A DNA stretch of 64,000 nucleotides from assembly GCA_038093515.1 (NCBI GenBank), contig JBBPSI010000010.1:124001-188000 (forward strand), given 5' to 3'. Positions 57,471-64,000 of the stretch are shown here, piece after piece. Source of the DNA: Butyriboletus loyo (Eukaryota; Basidiomycota; Agaricomycetes; Boletales; Boletaceae). The position numbers and the translations under genes were made by a program. The notes below the pieces were generated by a model. It did no database searches and was not told the origin of the DNA. It saw nothing but the letters and a program-made list of their open reading frames with translations. Positions within the stretch are counted from its first letter, which is position 1. Every line of letters begins with the position of its first letter.

Positions 57471-58982
57471 TTACGTCTGAGCGAAGCCCACGCGGCTGGC
57501 GTCCGCGTCGAATACCTGCCAAAAGCAATCAATAAGCTCATGCTTCTCCAAAGACGAAGCGCTACACTGACCACATAGTATCTCTCCATGAATTTCTGTC
57601 CGATAATGAAATCTAACCCCTCTCCACTATTGGTTCCCAAGTTGGCAACTACACCGTACTGTTTCCCAGCAACTCCACCCCATGCTTCGTTCTGGTCTGT
57701 CGGAATTAGCTGGGCAGCAACGTCCATGGTGAACACCCGGCCAGCGATCAAGAAATTGAGAGGTTGCATGAACGGGACGGAAGAATGGGGAATTTCGATA
57801 AGACCCGTGTTAGAATCCAACTTTGCTCCTGAGATTGCAAGCAAGTATACGGCAAAAAAGTTGTCTGCAAGGAGGACCTCTGAAGGACGCGACATTTGCA
57901 TCAGATCTATTACCATGTAAGAGAGTGGAGAAGGAAACATACGCGTGGTACCGGTGTCGACGATCCCAGCAGTGGAAGCGGGGATGACGGCGTGGGTGCC
58001 GTATGTAGACGAGGTGACGTTGATGCCCCAGTAATAGGCGGCTGGATATGTCTCTGTCACAGGAACATATGTCAACCCGCCCTCGTACTGTAAACAAGCC
58101 ATTTAAGTACCGAACGGACAATAAAAGATACAAGAACCGCATTCATACCAAACCTGAATCAATGCCTCCGTACGTCAATGCACCATCTACGCGTCTCAGG
58201 ATCGATGGTAAACAAAGGATTAGGCATTGAATACTCACTTGTGTCACTGTAGCTTGTTGCAGGGGCAAAATAAACACCAAGTACTTGGTCCTCGACAAGT
58301 CGCTGCGACACGAGGTTGTTCATCACCGTCGGAATCGTCGCATCCGTATCAGGTGAGAGCGTGCCCCGTGTAAGGTCGACAGGACCGACACCGACGATAC
58401 CGTCGACACCTGGGAAATCGGCATAAGAAAGCGCATCGCCGATTGATTGGTTGGTGAGGACAAGATTGGATGCGAGGGTCACTTGGTCAAGATCTGTTTG
58501 CTGTTAGTGATCAGGTACGGATAAATTTACGATATCCTACACTCCAATCCCGAAATGTAACCTATCCCATAAGAGACGTTCACAGCTTGCCCTGTGGGGA
58601 TACTGGTGGAGGTCCGCGCGTATGGAGTGCCAGTACTGAAACAAGAGTTGTATGTTGCACGACTTGAATCGATCATCCACACCTACCCACAGAAAGTGTT
58701 GGAGGAGCCGGTGTCGACGACGAGGTTATAATATGTCGGTGGGTTACCGATACCGACGCTTGTTGTGTACTGGACGTATGCTAGGTTGGTGGCTGGAACA
58801 GTAGCTGGACCATTGGCTGTATAGGACTTTAGGAGCGCGGCACGAGCACGATCTGCGTCAGGAGATCCCTTGAGATATGCCCCAGTGCGCTGGAGCTTCG
58901 TGAGTGGAATGCTGAAGACCGGTGAGGCAGAGACAGACGTGGCGAGAAGGACGACGGCCCAGAGTGCAGGAAGTGACCTCAT
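57471..58982 (-). CDS. Secreted aspartic protease (A1, polyporopepsin-like)
   Basis: The signal peptide MRSLPALWAVVLLATSVSAS is followed by a short pro-segment (FSIPLTKLQRTGAYLKGSPD). In the mature enzyme the first active-site motif is VVDTGSSNTFCG and the second is GIVDTGTTR. Conserved context includes YTTSVGIGNPPTYYNLVVDT, FPGVDGIVGVGPVDLTRGTL, YWGINVTSSTYG and FIIGQKFMERYYVVFDADAS, ending SRVGFAQT. This matches the polyporopepsin group of pepsin-like proteases from wood-decay fungi. About eight introns. It is secreted and acid-active by family. A TATA-like box lies about 55 bp upstream. Confidence 0.92.
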
Positions 58983-59865
58983 GTTGAGGGAGGTGAATGG
59001 AGGGTACGCGGTACCATACGCCATCGGCGTTGGACATTTATAGTGCCATAAGATACGTGAGAGAAGGGAACGCAGAGAACGCCGTACGAGGCAGGTTAGT
59101 CACTTGGTGAGGGCATAGTGATTTTTGTCGGATAAGCCATCGGAGTCCATGTGTGTACATGCGAATCCGAGATTCGTCCCGCACTTTGTGTGACAAAAGC
59201 GATGTTCGGGGCGTGTTCTTTCATGCTGGGAGGGAAGGACTGCCAAGGGCCATTCTGACTTTTGTCGACAACGAGGATCAAATCGGTCAAGTTGCGGTTG
59301 TAGACATCCGGGGAAGGAGGTGAACCGTGCAAACTTATGCGTACTATAATAGTATGATTCATATACGTGATGAGGTGGTTAGGGCGGATTTCTGGAATGT
59401 TGGAATGTTGCTAAACATTTGTGGTGTGATTCAATTGTACATTCCGTTACGTCACGAGGGACTTCGTATTTTGGCCGAACAAATTCAGCCGAAGCTATCG
59501 AGTTTCGGGTTCAAGCTTTTCTTGTCGTCCATGGCGATCGACGAGCTGGACCTGCAGCGGCGCGGGGCAAGGGACCACGGGAGAGGAGGACGTGAAGTGG
59601 TACAAGAAGAAGCCTGGGGAGGGGGTGATCTGCCGGACAAGTACGGCGACCATCCGAATGCGTCCCAGAAATTGGGTCAAGCTTGGGGCGGCGTATGATT
59701 TGAGGGGGGTCGAGGAGGTCAAGAATCTGCTGCTGATCAAAATTGGGGGGTGCATCCAACCGGGAAATTGCCTTTGCATTTGCGTGGGAATGCATTATGT
59801 CACGAACACATGCATGTCGGCTCGCAGACCTTGTTGAGCTTAAGCTTGAAAGCAAGTCGTTGGCG
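58983..59865. other. Divergent spacer with one coding-like segment
   Basis: About 880 bp between the aspartic protease and glucosidase II starts. Plus-strand 59560-59790 holds an open frame with strongly GC-rich third positions (EEDVKWYKKKPGEGVICRTS, KLGAAYDLRGVEEVKNLLL). It may be an exon of a small gene or a relic; no start or partner exon was established. Confidence 0.4.
59036..59043 (-). promoter_or_regulatory. TATA-like box of the aspartic protease gene
   Basis: CTATAAAT on the minus strand, about 54-61 bp before the ATG at 58982. Confidence 0.55.
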
Positions 59866-62800
59866 ATGCGGTCTCTGTCGCTGCTCGTCGCGCTGCTTGT
59901 GTCCACCTCGACGCTCGCATTCAAGCGCGAATCGTTCAAAACCTGCGACCAGTCCGGATTTTGTCGCCGCGGTCGCGCACTCTCTGCTCGTGCACACGCT
60001 GTTGGTGAGTCGTGGCAGTCCCCGTACTACATCGACCCCTCTTCCATCCTTCGTGACCCCACCGACGCCTTCTTCACTGCCATCGTCAAGTCCACCATCT
60101 ACCCAGATATCAAGTTCTCCCTCGAAGTCAGAGCACATAAAGATGGTGTCATACGTGTCCGAATGGACGAGGTGGCTCGCTTGAGGAGACACTACGACGA
60201 AGCCGCTTCGTGGGCTCTTGTTCGCGACCCTCCTCTAAGCAAGTCGAGTCGTGTCAGATGGCTCGTCGGAAAAGACGAGACACGCACGAGATATGACTTG
60301 CAAGGTACTACGTTCGAGGTCGCAGTACAGTACAACCCCCTCAAGGTCACCTTTTACAAGAACGGGGAAGAGCAAGTCGTCCTAAACGGTCGTGGTCTAC
60401 TCCACATGGAACATTTCAGGGTGCAGCAGGACACGCAGCCCCTGGCACAGATTGAAGGCGCAGAGGGTGAACAGGTTCCATTCCACGTCAATAACGCTGC
60501 CTGGTTTGAAGGCGAGCAGCAGGATGTGTGGTGGGAAGAGACTTGGTTAACTTGGACAGATTCGAAGCCCAAGGGTAAAGTACTCGCGTCGCACGTACCT
60601 CACTTTGAACTCATCTCGTCGATTCCACAGGCCCCGAATCCCTCTCACTCGACATCACCTTCCCTAACCACCCCCATATCTATGGTATCCCCGAACATGC
60701 TACAAACATGTCCCTCCCTTCCACGACTGGTCCCGACGCAACCTACTCAGACCCTTACAGACTTTACAACTCTGACGTGTTCGAGTACCTCGCGGATTCC
60801 TCTGTAGCTCTCTACGGCGCTGTCCCCTTGATGCATGCGCATAGTAAAAAGGGTACCGTCGCTGTGTTCAATGCCATTGCCAGCGACACCTGGATTGATG
60901 TCGGAAAGAAGAACGACGGCACGGAGACACACTGGATCTCTGAATCTGGCATTCTCGACGTGTTCATTCTCCCAGGTCCTGACCCTGCCTCGGTTTTCTC
61001 CCAATACGCCGGCCTCACAGGCACTCCCATGCTTCCCCCATTGTATTCCCTCGCGTATCATCAATGTCGCTGGAACTATGTCAGCAGCGAGGACGTCAGA
61101 TCAGTGCAAAAAGGGTTCGACGAGGAAGATATGCCAGTGGACGTCTTTTGGCTTGATATCGAGTATTCTGAAGGACACAAGTACTTTATGTGGGACAAGA
61201 AAACGTTCCCTGACCCAGTAGAGATGATTGCAGACGTAGAAGCCAAGGAACGGAAGGTGCGTCTTTCCGCCTCAAGTTGCTCGTGGATAGGTTCCGACGT
61301 TGTGTATAGATGGTCGTCATCATCGATCCCCATCTCAAACGCGAGTCCGACTACCCTGTTTACCAACTCGCATCTGATCTCGGCGTGCTTGTCAAGCCCA
61401 AGTCGGGAGAGGGCGAATACGAAGGGTATGTTGGTCTTCTTACATTCCTCGTCGCAACGCCGACAACGTACCTGATAGATGGTGCTGGCCTGGATCTTCC
61501 TCGTGGATCGATTTCTTCAACCCCAAGAGCTGGGATCTTTGGGTCAAGTTGTTCAAGACCGAGAGCGTAGATGGTTCTTGGGCGTGGACGCAGAGCTCGG
61601 AAAACGTGGCTATCTGGAACGATATGAACGAGGTTTGTCGCTTCGTCCAACACCCCATCCATTCGGATTCGAGGAAACCTGGACTATCTGACTTGATTTT
61701 TCGTGCAGCCGTCGGTATTCAACGGCCCTGAGATTTCGATGCCAAGGGATAACATACATTATGGCGGATGGGAGCACCGGGATGTGCATAACATCAACGG
61801 CATGCTTTTTGTACGCACCTCCTCCCTTGATCCGCTGAGCTTACTCACTGCTTTCTTGTCGTTCCTTCCCCTTCCTTCTACATCAGGCTAACCAAACTTA
61901 CAACGCCCTCTATCACCGCTCTGACCCTCCCAAACGTCCCTTCGTGCTCACCCGTGCCTACTATGCCGGTACCCAACGGTTTGCGGCGATATGGACTGGT
62001 GACAACCTGGGTACATGGGAACACATGGCTGTGGGTGTGAAGATGGTTCTTTCCAACGGACTCGCCGGAATGGTATTTGCAGGATGTGTGTTGTTCCGTC
62101 CATTTCTTTCCCATGAATAGGATTTCTAACCCATGTACAGCTGATGTTGGCGGTTTCTTCGGTAATCCCGATCCCGAGATGCTTGTTAGGTGGTACGGCG
62201 TCGGCATATTCTCACCTTTCTTCCGAGCCCATGCACACATCGACACAAAGCGCCGCGAACCGTATCTGTTGGACGAGCCCTACAAGGGTATGATCAAAGA
62301 TATGTTGAGGTTGAGGTATGCAATGTTGCCTGTTTGGTACAATGCATTCAGGGAGAGTAGTTTGACGGGAATACCCGTCCTGCGGTAGGTGTCTCCATTA
62401 CCGTCTGAGGAGCGCATGCGGCCCTAACGCAAAACTGTGACGGACAGCCCCCAATACGTGATGTTCCCCGACGACGAACAAGGCTTTGGGATTGATGACC
62501 AGTTCTACCTCGGTTCTTCTGGTCTTTTGTGTAAACCTGTGACTACGCGAGGGGTAACGTCTGACACTGTTTATCTCTCCGATGCACAGGTCTACTATGA
62601 CTATTTCTCGCATACTGCCTATCGTCCATCCACCTCTGAAACCACAGGCCGGACTGTCACCGTCCCAGCAGCCCTCCACGAAATCCCTCTGCTCATCCGT
62701 GGTGGATCTATCCTACCCACGCGCGAACGTCCCCGCCGTTCATCCCCTTTGATGAAACACGACCCTTTCACGCTTCGCGTTGCACTGGACGTCGACGGCA

Positions 62801-63225
62801 GCGCCAACGGCGAGCTTTACCTCGACGACGGCGAAGGCTTTGGCTACCAACGAGGTGAGCTCGTTTGGCGAGTCTTCCAAGCCTCGACGATGCACACCGA
62901 CGACGGGAAGAAGGAAAGGAAGCGCGAGATTGTTGTCCGGAGCAATGATCTCGCGGTGGCAGCGCCCGATGTGGTGCCGTCGTATGCGCCTACGAACGCG
63001 TTCGCAAAGGGTGTGGAGGAAGCGGACGTGAGAGTTGAGCGGGTCGTGGTGGTGGGTGTGGATGCGCGACCGGTGTCGGCATCGGTGGTGCTCGAGGGCG
63101 AGGGTGGAGCGCGGGGGTTGGAGTGGACGTACGAAGCGGGTGACGGTGATAGGGCAGGCGTGGTGATCGTCAAGGATCCCGCGGTGGCGATTACCAAGGA
63201 TTGGACGGTAGTGATTGGGTTTTGA
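59866..63225 (+). CDS. Glucosidase II alpha subunit (GH31, ER)
   Basis: The signal peptide [20 protein letters not shown] is followed by the N-terminal domain [19 protein letters not shown], typical of glucosidase II alpha. The GH31 barrel has [40 protein letters not shown], the nucleophile motif [15 protein letters not shown], the acid/base region [13 protein letters not shown], and [20 protein letters not shown] (Gly-Ala restored by splicing). C-terminal beta domains include [15 protein letters not shown]. It trims the inner glucoses from N-glycans for the calnexin cycle in the ER lumen. There is no HDEL, as expected because the beta subunit retains it. Introns include one after TDSKPK and one inside MNEP. 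Confidence 0.94.
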
Positions 63226-63712
63226 GAGGACAGGGTCAGGCGTGCATGGCTTTTCGTGGCAGTCCTGGGAGCCAGTGGGTATGTGGAAGTTGATGTTTGC
63301 CCGACAAAAGTGCCCGTGTGATATCTGGGCTCTCGACGTACATAAGATTAATTACATATGTAGATGCGCGGCTCAGTGGTGATGAAAGTCAATCTTGACC
63401 AAGATCAAGCACCAATCATCTCAGGTGTCGATAGGAACTTTGGGGGAATCACATCATGTATTAGGGAAGGCGTCGACGAGCAGACCTCGAGCCCCGCATA
63501 TCGAAAAAGCTCTTGCCTTTTAATACGTCTGGCATACTCGGAGCAATATGCTCGCATGATATGCATGCCCCTTTCCAGCTTCTGTGGAGGTTTCCCCGCA
63601 CGGCGTTCAACTCGTGCCCACAAGTTCCTAACTGTTTTTTTTTATATCTGAGCAAGCAAGCAAAAAAAAAGGGGAGGGACAAAACGCCAACGCACAGAAA
63701 AAAAACGCCACA
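63226..63712. other. Convergent 3' spacer
   Basis: About 490 bp between the 3' ends of glucosidase II and MPP10. Poly-A runs near 63660 and 63700; no gene seen. Confidence 0.5.
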
Positions 63713-64000
63713 TCACTTGACCTTTTTCACCAACCCACCCGTCTTTTGTTGCGTCTTGCTCCCTTTGCCGACGACGGTGACACCTTTGCCAGATTTGACG
63801 AGGCTCTTGAGCGCAGCCTCTTTTTGCTGCTTCGCGTTTCCCTTGTTCGATCGCGACGTTTTGGTTTTGGCGTACCGGTCCGCGGTCTTGGCCAATGCGT
63901 CTCGCATCTTCTGTTTCGCTTTTCTTTCCTTGGTGCGTCGGGCGCGTTTCTCGGCTGGGGTCAGTTCGCTACGGGCGCGGACGTCGGTGGAGGACGTGGG
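63713..64000 (-). CDS. MPP10: U3 snoRNP protein Mpp10, C-terminal part (truncated by window edge)
   Basis: Only the last roughly 95 codons are present; the gene continues beyond 64000. The sequence reads RSELTPAEKRARRTKERKAK, MRDALAKTADRYAK, QKEAALKSLVKSGKGVTVVG, and ends GGLVKKVK. This Lys/Arg-rich tail is characteristic of Mpp10, a nucleolar component of the U3 snoRNP and small-subunit processome needed for 18S rRNA cleavage. No intron in the visible part. Confidence 0.85.
   Translation of the reverse strand, partial: PTSSTDVRARSELTPAEKRARRTKERKAKQKMRDALAKTADRYAKTKTSRSNKGNAKQQKEAALKSLVKSGKGVTVVGKGSKTQQKTGGLVKKVK

Overview
This window looks like nuclear DNA of a filamentous basidiomycete, most likely an Agaricomycete. 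Nearly every gene is split by many short GT-AG introns, mostly about 47 to 60 nt. The gene set also fits: a Zys3-like small secreted protein, a polyporopepsin-type aspartic protease, a GW-rich protein and a multi-spanning membrane protein of types I know only from mushroom-forming fungi, a cytochrome P450, and core eukaryotic genes. No bacterial, viral or organellar segment was seen. CDS coordinates run from first to last coding base and include introns. I inferred splice sites by hand from reading frame, GT-AG ends and family conservation.

Layout. 0-10 kb: a penta-EF-hand calcium protein (-), the SAGA subunit Spt7 (-), an aldo-keto reductase (+) and a multi-spanning membrane protein (+). 10-12 kb: a poorly resolved coding region (-). 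12-18 kb: the Elongator subunit Elp1 (-), divergent from the rRNA-processing protein Efg1 (+) across about 130 bp. 18-32 kb: several hypothetical proteins, a protein with an Sld7-like C-terminus (replication initiation), a large Ser/Pro-rich protein, a single-pass membrane protein and the mitochondrial twin-CX9C protein Cmc4. 32-35 kb: a Zys3-like secreted protein, then a gene-poor stretch carrying a tRNA-derived SINE with clear target-site duplications. 35-46 kb: a tryptophan/glycine (GW)-rich protein, a tandem-ABC soluble ATPase, a secreted chorismate mutase and a vacuolar M28 metalloprotease. 46-64 kb: a P450, the APC/C activator Cdh1/Fzr, a 3-hydroxyacyl-CoA dehydrogenase, a TKL-like kinase, an aspartic protease, glucosidase II alpha, and the C-terminus of the U3 snoRNP protein Mpp10 running off the end.

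There is no obvious biosynthetic cluster. Most genes are independent housekeeping genes with lineage-specific ones between them. Two themes recur: translation and ribosome biogenesis (Elp1, Efg1, Mpp10), and the secretory and lytic system (aspartic protease, glucosidase II, vacuolar protease, secreted chorismate mutase, Zys3-like protein). The observations most worth following up are the GW/WG protein, the SINE, the ABC protein with a degenerate first P-loop, and the unresolved coding region at 10.4-12.1 kb.
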